Source: Nonomuraea jabiensis (GTDB lineage: Bacteria; Actinomycetota; Actinomycetes; Streptosporangiales; Streptosporangiaceae). From it: a DNA stretch of 64,000 nucleotides. Every line of letters starts with the position of its first letter. Within the stretch, counting starts at the first letter, position 1. Shown here piece after piece: positions 45,177 to 54,290 of this stretch. Position numbers and translations under genes: made by a program. The notes below the pieces were generated by a model, which saw nothing but the letters and a program-made list of their open reading frames with translations, ran no database searches and was not told where the DNA came from. The stretch is from assembly GCF_014204795.1 (NCBI RefSeq), contig NZ_JACHMB010000001.1:11358501-11422500 (forward strand), read 5' to 3'.

Positions 45177-46400
45177 TCAGAGGGCGACGCCCAGGAGGGC
45201 GTCCGCGAGGTCGCGGACCAGAGCGGGGGCGCCGGGGTCGGGGCCGTCCTGGTCCAGGGCCTGCTCGGCCCAGGCGTCGATGGCAGACAGGGCGCCCGGG
45301 GAGTCGAGGTCGTCGGCCAGCCGGGCGCGTACCGTGGCCAGCAGCTCCTCGGCGCGCGGCCCCGCCGGCAGCGCGACCGCCGCGCGCCAGCGCGCCAGCC
45401 GCCGCTCGGCGTCGGCCATCAGGGACGGGACGTACTCCCAGTCGGCGCGGTAGTGCCGGGCCAGCAGCACCAGCCGGACCGCCATCGGGTCGTGGGCCAC
45501 CCGCAGCCGGGACACGAACACCAGGTTGCCCTTGGACTTGGACATCTTCTCGCCGTCCAGCGCCACCATGCCCGCGTGCGTGTAGAACTTGGCGAACGGC
45601 CACTCGCCGGTGAGGGCGTGACCCTCGGAGGCGCCGCACTCGTGGTGCGGGAAGATCAGGTCGGAGCCGCCGCCCGCCACGTCGTAGCCGCCGCCCAGGC
45701 TGTCCAGGGCGATCGCCGTGCACTCGATGTGCCATCCGGGCCGCCCCCGGCCCAGCGGGGCGTCCCAGGCGGGCTCTCCGGGCCGCTCGGCCCGCCACAG
45801 CAGCCAGTCGAGGGGGTGCCGCTTGCCCGCCCTGTCGGGGTCGCCTCCGCGTTCGGCGAACAGGGCCAGCATCTCCGCCTCGTCGTAGCCCGACACCTGG
45901 CCGAACTTGGGCGCGTCGGCCACGCTGAAGTAGACGTCGCCGTCCAGGGCGTACGTGACACCCTTGGCCGACAGCTTGGAGATCAGCTCGGCCACCCGGC
46001 CGACGACCTCGGTGACGCCCACGTACTCGCGGGGCGGCAGGATCCGCAGCGCCTCCATGTCGCCGCGGAACAGCTCGATCTCCCGCTCGGCCAGCTCGCG
46101 CCAGTCGACGCCGGTCTGCTCGGCCCGCTCCAGCAGCGGGTCGTCCACGTCGGTCGCGTTCTGCGTGTAGTGGACCTCGTGGCCCGCGTCCCGCCACATC
46201 CGGCCGACGAGATCGAAGGCGTGGTAGGTGTTGGCGTGGCCGAGGTGGGTGGCGTCGTAGGGGGTGATGCCGCAGACGTACATCCTGGCGGTCGGCCCCG
46301 GGTCGGTCTGCCTCACCTGCTTGGCCGAGGTGTCGTAGAGACTCAGCGGAATGCTCTCACCTGGGAGCTTTGGAACGTTCTGGGCAGCCCACGATCTCAT
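45177..46400 (-). CDS. mshC: Mycothiol ligase MshC
   Basis: Joins L-cysteine to GlcN-Ins in mycothiol synthesis, 407 aa, related to cysteinyl-tRNA synthetase. ARMYVCGITPYDATHLGHAN carries the zinc Cys and HIGH-type motif; GWHIECTAIALDSLGG and FPHHECGASEGH complete the zinc and substrate sites; EKMSKSKGN is the KMSKS loop. Length and the absence of an anticodon domain fit MshC. It is the last gene of the minus-strand run from 49137, 10 bases after the NRDE gene. It confirms a mycothiol-using actinobacterium. Confidence 0.96.
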   Translation of the reverse strand: MRSWAAQNVPKLPGESIPLSLYDTSAKQVRQTDPGPTARMYVCGITPYDATHLGHANTYHAFDLVGRMWRDAGHEVHYTQNATDVDDPLLERAEQTGVDWRELAEREIELFRGDMEALRILPPREYVGVTEVVGRVAELISKLSAKGVTYALDGDVYFSVADAPKFGQVSGYDEAEMLALFAERGGDPDRAGKRHPLDWLLWRAERPGEPAWDAPLGRGRPGWHIECTAIALDSLGGGYDVAGGGSDLIFPHHECGASEGHALTGEWPFAKFYTHAGMVALDGEKMSKSKGNLVFVSRLRVAHDPMAVRLVLLARHYRADWEYVPSLMADAERRLARWRAAVALPAGPRAEELLATVRARLADDLDSPGALSAIDAWAEQALDQDGPDPGAPALVRDLADALLGVAL

Positions 46401-46410
46401 GTGTTTGAGC

Positions 46411-47058
46411 CTATCTGTCCCGATCAGCGGTCAGGTCAGTGAACTCGTACGTCACGCCCTCCGCGGAGAGTGAGACCTCCATCACCGACAGGGAGGCGAA
46501 GACGCGCCCGCCGGGGAGTTGGTGGCGGACGATGAGCGCGCCAGGGTCGGCGGACGGCTCGGCCTTGATGAGCTCGCTCCAGGTCTCGCTCTCGAACCTG
46601 GGCAGGTACACGACGACCCGTTCGCTCGCCGGGTCCAGGCCCGTGTTCACGATCATGCTGATGCCGTCGGGCAGGTCGGTGGTGGTCAGCCGGTCGCCGT
46701 CCCAGCTGAACATGCGGATCCGCGCCAGGTCGGCGAGCACCAGGTGGAAGGGGTCGTAGCGGGTCACGTCGGGGCCGGGCGGCTCGCCGGTGGACGCGGC
46801 CCGCAGCGCCAGGTCGCCGCGCGAGAGCCGGTCCGCCTCCGGCGCGGGCCGGCCGCGCCCGTTGAGCAGCGCGGCGGCGCGGCGGGCCGCCGGGTTGACG
46901 GCCAGCCAGGTGCCGCCGGCCTTGAGGTCGCGCCCGCCGACCACGCCCGGATGCTCCGGCCAGTGCTCCCCCGGCGCCTCCCACGGGCGGTCGGTGAACT
47001 CGTCTCTGACGCCCATGAGGGTGAGCGTCCGCCCGGGTTTCACGATCAGCGTGCACAT
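46411..47058 (-). CDS. NRDE (TANGO2-like) family protein
   Basis: A 215-aa protein that begins MCTLIVKPGRTLTLMGVRDEF, with Cys2 as the possible N-terminal nucleophile and VRDEF in place of the family NRDE signature. The GGTWLAVNPAARRAAALLNG stretch is also typical. The family (eukaryotic TANGO2) is linked to haem or lipid handling, but the activity is not settled. It lies 10 bases upstream of mshC and 70 downstream of the kinase-like gene, so it is part of the same run. Confidence 0.85.
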   Translation of the reverse strand: MCTLIVKPGRTLTLMGVRDEFTDRPWEAPGEHWPEHPGVVGGRDLKAGGTWLAVNPAARRAAALLNGRGRPAPEADRLSRGDLALRAASTGEPPGPDVTRYDPFHLVLADLARIRMFSWDGDRLTTTDLPDGISMIVNTGLDPASERVVVYLPRFESETWSELIKAEPSADPGALIVRHQLPGGRVFASLSVMEVSLSAEGVTYEFTDLTADRDR

Positions 47059-47128
47059 GGGGCAAAGGGTAATAAACGGGCTTCGGCCGCCGCCGGGAGG
47101 GGCGGGCCCTGACGGGCCCGGGAGCGCT

Positions 47129-47896
47129 TCAGATCGGGGGCCAGGGGATGGCGGGCCAGCCTTCGGAGGGGTACGGGTGCACGCCGGTGTCGAGCAGCCG
47201 CCTGACCCGCCGCCAGGTGGCCTCGACCTCCTCCAGGCTCAGCAGCTCGCGCAGCCTGCGCCCGAGGGAGCCGGTCTCGATGTCGCGCTCCAGTTTGGCC
47301 AGCACGGCCACCGCCTCGCGGGCGAGGGGCTTGCCGCGCCACTGCCAGAGCACGGTACGGAGCTTGTCCTCGACGGAGAAGCAGACCCCGTGATCGACCC
47401 CGTAGACGTGCCCCGTGGGCAGCGGCAGCAGGTGGCCGCCCTTGCGGTCGGCGTTGTTGACCACCGCGTCGAACACCGCCATCCGGCGCACCAGCGGATT
47501 TCGGCTCTTGACCAGCCGCTGGAGGTCGACCTCGCGCTCGGTGTCGATCCACAGCTGGACCATGCCGGGGCCGAAGGGGCCGTCGCGGTAGACGGTGGGC
47601 GGCACGATGTTCCAGCCGGTCGCCTGCGACACCTCGAACGCGGCCACCTCCCGGGCGGCCAGCGTGCCGTCGGGGAAGTCCCACAGCGGGCGCTCGCCGC
47701 GTACCGGCTTGTAGACGCAGGCGGCCGTGCGGGAGCCCAGCTTGACCGAGCAGTAGAGCGTCATGTTGGTGGCCTCGACGAGGCGGCCGGCCACCTCCAG
47801 CCGGCCGTCGCGCAGCAGCGCGAGCGCCTCGTCCTCCTGCATGGACGGCGGTTGCCGGGACGGCTTGACTGCCGGTTCGCTCTCCGGAGCGGTCAT
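47129..47896 (-). CDS. SCO1664-type protein with atypical kinase fold
   Basis: A 255-aa conserved actinobacterial protein. Kinase-type residues appear in order: Lys63 in CVYKPVRGERPLWDFPDG, Glu83 in AAREVAAFEV, catalytic-loop candidate NNADRKGGHL with Asn147/Asn148/Asp150, and metal-binding DHG (Asp168-Gly170) in YGVDHGVCFS. This layout resembles HipA and phosphatidylinositol 3/4-kinase folds. Substrate unknown; biochemical kinase activity is inference. Its ATG overlaps the stop of the DUF3090 gene (ATGA). The downstream genes are the NRDE protein and mshC. Confidence 0.85.
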   Translation of the reverse strand: MTAPESEPAVKPSRQPPSMQEDEALALLRDGRLEVAGRLVEATNMTLYCSVKLGSRTAACVYKPVRGERPLWDFPDGTLAAREVAAFEVSQATGWNIVPPTVYRDGPFGPGMVQLWIDTEREVDLQRLVKSRNPLVRRMAVFDAVVNNADRKGGHLLPLPTGHVYGVDHGVCFSVEDKLRTVLWQWRGKPLAREAVAVLAKLERDIETGSLGRRLRELLSLEEVEATWRRVRRLLDTGVHPYPSEGWPAIPWPPI

Positions 47897-48441
47897 GAAG
47901 CCGCCTCACCCCCGCGATATCCGTTGAGGCGTACGCAGACGTGCCCGGCGGCGTCGAGCGGCTGTCCGCACAGCGGGCACGGTGGTCGGCCGGCGGCGAC
48001 GATCTCGAGGGCCCGCCGGGTGAAGGCGCGGGCGGCTCCCGCGCTGATGCGCACCCGCAGCACCGCGGGGTCGGCGGCCTCGACGTCTTCCTCGTCGACG
48101 ACCTCCTGCGCCTCGATCACCACTTGAGACCTCTCCGCGTCCCAGGCCAGCGCCATGGTGCCCACCCGGAAGTCCTCCGAGACGGGCACGTCGAGCGGCG
48201 CGTCGTCGGCCAGGTCGGCCGGGGCCAGCGCGGGCACGTGCGCGGTGCCCCCGCTCAGGCGCAGCACCTCGTCGAGCAACTCGTCCAGCCTGCCCGCGAG
48301 GGCGGCGACCTGCAACTTCTCCAGCGCCACCGTGGTCAGTCTGCCCTCGGCCCTGGCCTGCAGAAAAAAGGCGCGCGCGCCCGGCTGCCCCAGGGCACCG
48401 GCGACGAACCTCTCTGGTGGGTCGTAGTCGAAGACCGGCAT
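47893..48441 (-). CDS. DUF3090 family protein with C-terminal zinc ribbon
   Basis: A 182-aa conserved actinobacterial protein. It starts MPVFDYDPPERFVAGALGQP and AFFLQARAEGRLTTVALEKL, the family hallmark, and its C-terminal CPLCGQPLDAAGHVCVR would bind zinc. Function unknown. It overlaps the kinase-like gene by four bases and follows the phosphatase by nine, showing tight coupling between all three. Confidence 0.9.
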   Translation of the reverse strand: MPVFDYDPPERFVAGALGQPGARAFFLQARAEGRLTTVALEKLQVAALAGRLDELLDEVLRLSGGTAHVPALAPADLADDAPLDVPVSEDFRVGTMALAWDAERSQVVIEAQEVVDEEDVEAADPAVLRVRISAGAARAFTRRALEIVAAGRPPCPLCGQPLDAAGHVCVRLNGYRGGEAAS

Positions 48442-48450
48442 ACGCTGACC

Positions 48451-49137
48451 TTACGTGGTTCCGGGTCCGCCGCCGACGGCGGCATCGCTCCCGGTGATGT
48501 TTTCTCCCCCGTCTTTCTCCTCCGAATCCTCGGGAAGCCGCAATTCCCCCATATCGTTGAGCCTGAGAACAAAGGGGCGCAGGGGGGTATAGCGGATGAC
48601 GGTGAGGGCCGCAGGATCGGCTGTTATCCGCTGAAAGTGATCGAGATGCAGGCCCAGAGCGTCCGCGACGATCGATTTGATCACGTCGCCGTGGCTGCAA
48701 ACCAGGTAGACAGCCTTCTCCCCCAGGCGTTGATTCCACTCCCGGACCGCCGCGACCGCCCGATGTTGCATACCGGACAGGGACTCCCCTTCCGGAAATG
48801 TCACCGCACTGGGGTGCGCCTGCACCACCCGCCACAGCGGCTCCTCGGCGAGCTCCTTCAGCGGGCGGCCGGTCCAGCCGCCGTAGCCGCACTCGATGAA
48901 CCGGTCGTCGATCAGCACGTCCATCCCGCGCCCGTCGGCGACCGCGTGGGCGGTCTCCCGGCAGCGTTCGAGCGGGCTGGAGACGACGGCGTCCAGCCGG
49001 ACGCCGGCGACGCGGGCCGCCAGCGCCGTGGCCTGCGCCAGGCCGGCCTCGCTCAGATGCACCCCCGGCGTACGTCCGGCCAGCACGGGGCCGGTGAGGT
49101 CCGTCAGCCCGTGGCGGGCCAGAAGCAGCGTGGTCAC
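48451..49137 (-). CDS. Histidine-phosphatase family protein (phosphomutase-like)
   Basis: A 228-aa histidine phosphatase. The catalytic signature is LLLARHGLTD (Arg-His-Gly), with ECGYGGWTGRPLKELA and the second His in LVCSHGDVIKSIVADALG. The C-terminal tail after about residue 205 is acidic and Gly-rich. GTG at 49137 is selected as the family start (VTTLLLARHG); ATG at 49164 is also in frame. It is the first gene of the run phosphatase-DUF3090-kinase fold-NRDE-mshC, a conserved actinobacterial set in my memory. Confidence 0.9.
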   Translation of the reverse strand: MTTLLLARHGLTDLTGPVLAGRTPGVHLSEAGLAQATALAARVAGVRLDAVVSSPLERCRETAHAVADGRGMDVLIDDRFIECGYGGWTGRPLKELAEEPLWRVVQAHPSAVTFPEGESLSGMQHRAVAAVREWNQRLGEKAVYLVCSHGDVIKSIVADALGLHLDHFQRITADPAALTVIRYTPLRPFVLRLNDMGELRLPEDSEEKDGGENITGSDAAVGGGPGTT

Positions 49138-49261
49138 CTGGCAAGTGTCGCAGGCGTGGATCACAACTTCTCACCGTGGGCCGCCACGGCCGCGCCAACC
49201 GCGGACAACAGTGGTGCGGCAGCCCGATGAGCAGGTTTCTTGTTGGTAACCTGGCGGGATC

Positions 49262-50209
49262 ATGGAGCAGCGCTATGTCGGCCGCAGCGGCCTGTCGGTG
49301 TCCCGGCTGGGGCTCGGCACGATGACCTGGGGGCGTGACACCGACGCGGAGGAGGCGGCCGCCCAGCTCCGCACGTTCCTTGACGCCGGCGGCAATCTCG
49401 TCGACACGGCCGACGTCTACACCGGTGGCGACTCCGAGCGGCTGCTGGGCCGGATGCTGCGCGACTCCGTGCCGCGTTCGGAGCTGGTGATCTCCACCAA
49501 GGCCGTGGTGACGCCGACCGGCCGCCGCCCGCGCGACGCCTCCAGGCGCCACCTGATCGCCGCGGTCGACGACTCGCTCAACCGGCTCGGGCTCGACTAC
49601 GTCGACCTGTGGCAGCTGCACACGTACGACGCCGAGGTGCCCATGGAGGAGACCCTGGCCGCGCTCGACGCGATCGTCTCCTCCGGACGCGCCGTCTACG
49701 CGGGCGTGTGCGACTACACCGGCTGGCAGCTGGCCGTCGCGGCGGTCACCCAGAAGATGATCCCCGGCCGCATCCCGATCACCTCGGCGCAGGCCGAATA
49801 CTCGCTGCTGGCCCGCGAGCCCGAGCGTGAGCTGCTGCCCGCCGCCGCCGAGCTGGGCGTGGGGGTGCTGGCCTGGTCGCCGCTGGGCCGCGGGGTGCTG
49901 ACCGGGAAATACCGCACCGGCATCCCGGCCGACTCCCGGGCCGCCACCCCGCACTTCGCCGACTTCGTCCGGCCGTATCTGGACGAGCGCAGCCGCAGCG
50001 TCGTCGAGTCGGTCATGACCGCCGCCGACGGGCTCGGCGTCTCACCGCTGGCGGTCGCCCTGTCCTGGGTCCGCGATCAGCCGGGGGTCTCCTCGGCCAT
50101 CGTCGGAGCCCGTACGCACGCGCAGCTCACCGGGGCCCTGACGGCCGAGGACGTGGTGCTGCCCATAGAGATCCGAGATGCCCTCGATGACGTGTCGTCA
50201 CCCGACTGA
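49262..50209 (+). CDS. Aldo/keto reductase
   Basis: A 315-aa NADPH-dependent TIM-barrel oxidoreductase. It opens MEQRYVGRSGLSVSRLGLGT, and has the catalytic tetrad neighbourhood NLVDTADVYTGGDSERLLG (Asp, Tyr), STKAVVTP (Lys) and LDYVDLWQLHTYD (His). It belongs to the potassium-channel-beta/AKR11-13-like group. Divergent from the histidine phosphatase across 124 bases. Physiological substrate unknown. Confidence 0.93.
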   Translation: MEQRYVGRSGLSVSRLGLGTMTWGRDTDAEEAAAQLRTFLDAGGNLVDTADVYTGGDSERLLGRMLRDSVPRSELVISTKAVVTPTGRRPRDASRRHLIAAVDDSLNRLGLDYVDLWQLHTYDAEVPMEETLAALDAIVSSGRAVYAGVCDYTGWQLAVAAVTQKMIPGRIPITSAQAEYSLLAREPERELLPAAAELGVGVLAWSPLGRGVLTGKYRTGIPADSRAATPHFADFVRPYLDERSRSVVESVMTAADGLGVSPLAVALSWVRDQPGVSSAIVGARTHAQLTGALTAEDVVLPIEIRDALDDVSSPD

Positions 50210-50345
50210 CCCCTCGCCCCAGGAACGAGAGGCCCCCTCGCGTATCACTAGTCGATACCGAATCGCAACTTTACCTGCCAAACGCCTGCGTCTCAGGTCC
50301 GATGTCCATAAAGATTTCCCCCGGAAGCGACGCAGGAGGGGACGG

Positions 50346-51182
50346 ATGGGGAGCAGGGCCGCGATCTCGGCTGGAGTTCTCGCGGTGGCGCTGGCGGCCG
50401 TCCCAGGGGCCGCGACGGCCGCGACAGCCGGCGCGCAGGACTGCACGCGCGACGGGGGCCTGCTCTCAGGGGTGACCAACACACTGTGCGACGTGGTGAA
50501 CACGCTCACCGGCACGGTCGACACCTTAACCGGCGGGACCACCAAAAAAGTCACGGACGGCGTGAACGACACCACCGACGAGGTGCTCGGCCGGGTCGGA
50601 GAGGTGGCGCCGACCACCAGGTCCACGCCTGACGCCAGAACCTCGCCGTCGCCCTCCGCCTCCGCAACGGAGCAGGGGGACGACCCCCTGGACACCGGCT
50701 GCCGGCCGGGGCAGGCCTGCGCGGACGAGGACACCACGCTGAAGCTCACCCCCTCGCCCTCCCCCTCTCCCTCGCGCACGTCGCGACCCCGCGAATGGGG
50801 CGTGGAATCCCTGCCCAGCAAGAGGCCCACGGCGCCGGAGCAGCGCCCGCAGACCATGGACACGGGGCGGCCGGTGATCGAGAAGGAGACGAAGGCCCAC
50901 ACGGACGAGCCGCGGGTGGACCTGCTGTGGCCCAATCCGTTCGCCCATGAGCTGACCCTGCCGATGCAGGACAAGCGGGTGGTACGGCCCAGCCCGCCCG
51001 CCTCGGACGTGCTGGGGACGGCGCTGACGATCGCGCTGCTGGGGTCGGCGGTGCTGGCCACGCGGATCGTCCAGCAGCGGCGCCAGCGCACGGAGCCGGT
51101 GGAGTCGATCCCCTTCGAACCGGCGCGCGCCGGCAGCGGCAGCGGCGCCGGCAACAGCAACGGCCGTCACCGCCTGGCCTGA
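50346..51182 (+). CDS. Secreted, C-terminally anchored Thr/Ser/Pro-rich protein
   Basis: A 278-aa surface protein. Signal peptide about residues 1-29 (AISAGVLAVALAAVPGAATA), a region with valine/threonine repeats (TLCDVVNTLTGTVDTLTGGT), a Ser/Pro-rich linker (SPSPSPSPS) and a final hydrophobic helix (DVLGTALTIALLGSAVLATR) with basic residues after it. It should be a cell-wall-spanning membrane-anchored protein. ATG at 50346 follows AGGAGGGG. A longer open frame exists upstream but lacks a signal. No known family. Confidence 0.8.
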   Translation: MGSRAAISAGVLAVALAAVPGAATAATAGAQDCTRDGGLLSGVTNTLCDVVNTLTGTVDTLTGGTTKKVTDGVNDTTDEVLGRVGEVAPTTRSTPDARTSPSPSASATEQGDDPLDTGCRPGQACADEDTTLKLTPSPSPSPSRTSRPREWGVESLPSKRPTAPEQRPQTMDTGRPVIEKETKAHTDEPRVDLLWPNPFAHELTLPMQDKRVVRPSPPASDVLGTALTIALLGSAVLATRIVQQRRQRTEPVESIPFEPARAGSGSGAGNSNGRHRLA

Positions 51183-51211
51183 GCGGGCCCGCGACCTGCC
51201 GCGCGCAGAAA

Positions 51212-51242
51212 AGCGGGGCCCCGCGACCCTCGAGACCCCGCT
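51212..51242 (-). terminator. Terminator of fabG-fabI
   Basis: AGCGGGG and CCCCGCT pair around a 17-base loop; on the minus strand the stem is followed by TTTCT. It lies 13 bases after the fabI stop. Confidence 0.65.
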
Positions 51243-51254
51243 CCCAGCCTTCGA

Positions 51255-52019
51255 TCAGGCGCCGACGGCGTGGACGCCGCCGTCCACGTGGACGATCTCG
51301 CCGGTCGTCGCCGGGAACCAGTCCGACATGAGGGCCACGCACGCCTTGGCCGCCGGGATCGTGTCCGCCAGGTCCCAGCCCAGCGGGGCCTTCGCCGGCC
51401 AGCTGTCCTCGAACTCCTTGAAGCCCGGGATCGACTTGGCCGCCATGGTGCGCAGCGGACCGGCAGCCACCAGGTTGACGCGGATGTTGTGCGGGCCGAG
51501 GTCGCGGGCGAGGTAGCGGCTGCACGACTCCAGGCCCGCCTTGGCCACGCCCATCCAGTCGTAGACGGGCCACGCCTTCGTGGCGTCGAAGTCGAGGCCC
51601 ACGACCGCGCCGCCCTCCTTCATGAGGGGCAGGCAGGCCACGGCGAGGGACTTGAAGGAGTAGGTCGACACGTGCAGGGCCGTGGCGACGTCCTCCCACG
51701 TGGTGTTGAGGAAGTTGCCGCCCAGCGCCGTCTGCGGGGCGAAGCCGATCGAGTGGACCACGCCGTCGAGGCCGTCCACGTGCTCGCCCACCCGCGCCGC
51801 GAGCGTGCCGAGGTGCTCGTTGCTCTGGACGTCGAGCTCCAGCACCGGCGCCGGCTCCGGCAGCCGCTTGGCGATGCGCTCGACCAGGCTCAGCCGCCCG
51901 AACCCGGTGAGCACCACCGTGGCGCCCTCCTCCTGGGCCAGCTTGGCCACCGAGAACGCGATCGAGGCGTCGGTGAGCACGCCGGTCACGAGGATCCGCT
52001 TGCCTTCGAGAATTCCCAC
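51255..52019 (-). CDS. fabI: Enoyl-ACP reductase FabI/InhA
   Basis: NADH-dependent enoyl-ACP reductase of fatty-acid synthesis, 254 aa. It begins LEGKRILVTGVLTDASIAFS, the FabI nucleotide-binding start, and has YDWMGVAKAGLES, the catalytic Tyr-x6-Lys. GPLRTMAAKSIPGF and HVDGGVHAVGA follow. Homologues are targets of isoniazid-type and triclosan-type inhibitors. The start at 52019 is one base from the fabG stop, so the two genes form an operon. Confidence 0.95.
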   Translation of the reverse strand: MGILEGKRILVTGVLTDASIAFSVAKLAQEEGATVVLTGFGRLSLVERIAKRLPEPAPVLELDVQSNEHLGTLAARVGEHVDGLDGVVHSIGFAPQTALGGNFLNTTWEDVATALHVSTYSFKSLAVACLPLMKEGGAVVGLDFDATKAWPVYDWMGVAKAGLESCSRYLARDLGPHNIRVNLVAAGPLRTMAAKSIPGFKEFEDSWPAKAPLGWDLADTIPAAKACVALMSDWFPATTGEIVHVDGGVHAVGA

Positions 52020-52020
52020 G

Positions 52021-52716
52021 TCAGTGCCCCATTCCGAGTCCGCCGTCGACCGGGATCACGGCCCCGGTGATGTAAGAGGCGTCGTCGCCGGCCAGGAAGC
52101 GTACGACGCGTGCCACCTCCTCGGGCGCCGCCTGGCGGCCGAGGGGGATGCGGGAGACGATCGCCTCCTGGTCGAGGTCGGCCGTCATGTCGGTGGCCAC
52201 GAAGCCGGGCGCGACCACGTTGACCGTGATGTTGCGCGAGCCGTACTCGCGGGCCAGGGAGCGGGCGAAGCCGACCAGCCCGGCCTTGGAGGCGGCGTAG
52301 TTGGCCTGGCCGGCCTGGCCGGACAGGCCGACCACCGAGGAGATGAGGATGATGCGGCCGCGCTTGAGCTTCATCATCGGGCGGATGGCCCGCTTGGCCA
52401 CGCGGTAGGCGCCCGTCAGGTTGGCGTCGATGACGTCGGTGAAGGTGTCCTCCTTCATCATCGCCAGCAGCGTGTCCTTGGTGATGCCCGCGTTGGAGAC
52501 GAGGACCTCGACCGGGCCCTGCTCCGCCTCGACCTTGTCGAACGCGGCCTCGACGTCGGCCGTGCTGGTGACGTCGCAGCGCACGCCGAACAGGCCCTCG
52601 GGCGGCTCCCCCGATCGGTAGGTGACCGCGACGGCGTCGCCGGCCGCGGCGAGTTCACGGGCGATCGCAAGGCCTATGCCGCGATTGCCCCCGGTGACGA
52701 GTACAGAGCGTGCCAT
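52021..52716 (-). CDS. fabG: 3-oxoacyl-ACP reductase FabG
   Basis: NADPH-dependent ketoacyl-ACP reductase, 231 aa, first gene of the fabG-fabI operon. VLVTGGNRGIGLAIARELA binds the cofactor; NAGITKDTLLAMM, then ISSVVGLSGQAGQANYAASK give the Ser-Tyr-Lys triad; it closes with ITGAVIPVDGGLGMGH. The pair parallels mabA-inhA of mycobacteria. Its start is divergent from tldD with 77 bases between them. Confidence 0.95.
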   Translation of the reverse strand: MARSVLVTGGNRGIGLAIARELAAAGDAVAVTYRSGEPPEGLFGVRCDVTSTADVEAAFDKVEAEQGPVEVLVSNAGITKDTLLAMMKEDTFTDVIDANLTGAYRVAKRAIRPMMKLKRGRIILISSVVGLSGQAGQANYAASKAGLVGFARSLAREYGSRNITVNVVAPGFVATDMTADLDQEAIVSRIPLGRQAAPEEVARVVRFLAGDDASYITGAVIPVDGGLGMGH

Positions 52717-52793
52717 GGCACCAGACGCTATCTCCTACCGGCGGGTATCCGGTTGTCCGGGTGGCACAAGATCACAGGGTTAGGATCGTGGAC

Positions 52794-54290
52794 ATGCGCC
52801 AGATCGATCCCGACTTCCTGGAGCTGCCGCTGCGGCAGCTGGCGGACGCCGCCCTGCAACGCGCCCGCGAGCTCGGCGCCGAGCACGCCGACTTCCGGCT
52901 CGAACGCGTCAGAGCCGAGACGCTCAGTCTCTATGACGCCCGGCTCGAAGGCGCCATGGACGCCGACGACCTGGGCTACGCCGTGCGTGTCGTCAAGGGC
53001 GGCACGTGGGGCTTCGCGGCGGGCATCCACCTGACGCCGCAGGCCGCCGCGGCCGTGGCCGAGCAGGCGGTGCGGGTGGCGGAGGTGAGCGCCCCAATCA
53101 ACCGCGAGCCCATCGAGCTGGCACCCGAGCCGGTGCACGCCGAGGCCGTGTGGGTGTCGGCGTACGACGTCGACCCGTTCGAGGTCCCCTCGGCCGACAA
53201 GGTGAGCCTGCTGGCCGACTGGTCGGCCGGCCTGCTGAAGGGCGCCGACCACGTGTCGGCGCGGCTGCTGCAGGTCAAGGAGCAGAAGTTCTACGCCGAC
53301 ACGGCCGGCACGGTCACCACGCAGCAGCGGGTGCGGGTGCACCCGAAGCTCAACGCCATGAAGGCGCACGAGGGCGGCTTCGACGACATGTCGACGCTCG
53401 CGCCGCCGGTCGGGCGCGGCTACGAATACCTGACGGGCACGGGCTGGGACTGGCAGGGCGAGCTGGCCAGGCTGCCCGAGCTGCTGGCCGAGAAGCTCGC
53501 GGCGCCCTCCGTCGAGGCGGGCGACTACGACCTGGTCATCGACCCGTCCAACCTGTGGCTGACGATCCACGAGTCGATCGGCCACGCGACCGAGCTGGAC
53601 CGGGCGCTCGGCTACGAGGCGGCGTACGCGGGCACCAGCTTCGCCACGTTCGACCAGCTGGGCGAGCTGGTCTACGGCTCGCCGCTGATGAACGTGACCG
53701 GCGACCGCACGGTCACGCACGGCCTGTCCACGATCGGCTACGACGACGAGGGCGTGCAGGGGCAGAGCTTCGACATCGTCAAGGACGGCATCCTGGTCGG
53801 CTACCAGCTCGACCGGCGGATGGCCCTGATGAAGGGGCTCGGGCGGTCCAACGGGTGCGCGTTCGCCGACTCGCCGGGGCACATGCCGATCCAGCGCATG
53901 GCCAACGTGTCGCTGGCGCCCGCGCCGGACGGCCCCTCCACCGACGAGCTGATCTCGGGCGTCGAGCGGGGCATCTACATCGTCGGCGACAAGAGCTGGT
54001 CGATCGACATGCAGCGCTACAACTTCCAGTTCACCGGGCAGCGGGCGTACCGGATCTCCCACGGGAAGCTGGCCGGGCAGGTCAGGGACTTCGCCTACCA
54101 GGCGACCACGACGGACTTCTGGCAGTCGATGGAGGCCGTCGGCGGGCCGCAGACTTACGTGCTCGGGGGCGCCTTCAACTGCGGCAAGGGCCAGCCGGGC
54201 CAGGTCGCGCCGGTCAGCCACGGCTGCCCGTCGGCGCTGTTCAGGGGCGTGCGGATCCTCAACACCGTTCAGGAGGGTGGCAAGGCATGA
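52794..54290 (+). CDS. tldD: TldD-family metalloprotease
   Basis: Zinc protease subunit that pairs with TldE, 498 aa. The active-site motif is HESIGHATELD (HExxxH), with GDRTVTHGLSTIGYDDEGV and the C-terminal zinc Cys region GGAFNCGKGQPGQVAPVSHG. In E. coli TldD/E processes microcin B17 precursors and degrades small unfolded peptides. ATG at 52794 is chosen; GTG at 52788 is possible. The 3' end overlaps tldE by ATGA. Confidence 0.94.
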   Translation: MRQIDPDFLELPLRQLADAALQRARELGAEHADFRLERVRAETLSLYDARLEGAMDADDLGYAVRVVKGGTWGFAAGIHLTPQAAAAVAEQAVRVAEVSAPINREPIELAPEPVHAEAVWVSAYDVDPFEVPSADKVSLLADWSAGLLKGADHVSARLLQVKEQKFYADTAGTVTTQQRVRVHPKLNAMKAHEGGFDDMSTLAPPVGRGYEYLTGTGWDWQGELARLPELLAEKLAAPSVEAGDYDLVIDPSNLWLTIHESIGHATELDRALGYEAAYAGTSFATFDQLGELVYGSPLMNVTGDRTVTHGLSTIGYDDEGVQGQSFDIVKDGILVGYQLDRRMALMKGLGRSNGCAFADSPGHMPIQRMANVSLAPAPDGPSTDELISGVERGIYIVGDKSWSIDMQRYNFQFTGQRAYRISHGKLAGQVRDFAYQATTTDFWQSMEAVGGPQTYVLGGAFNCGKGQPGQVAPVSHGCPSALFRGVRILNTVQEGGKA

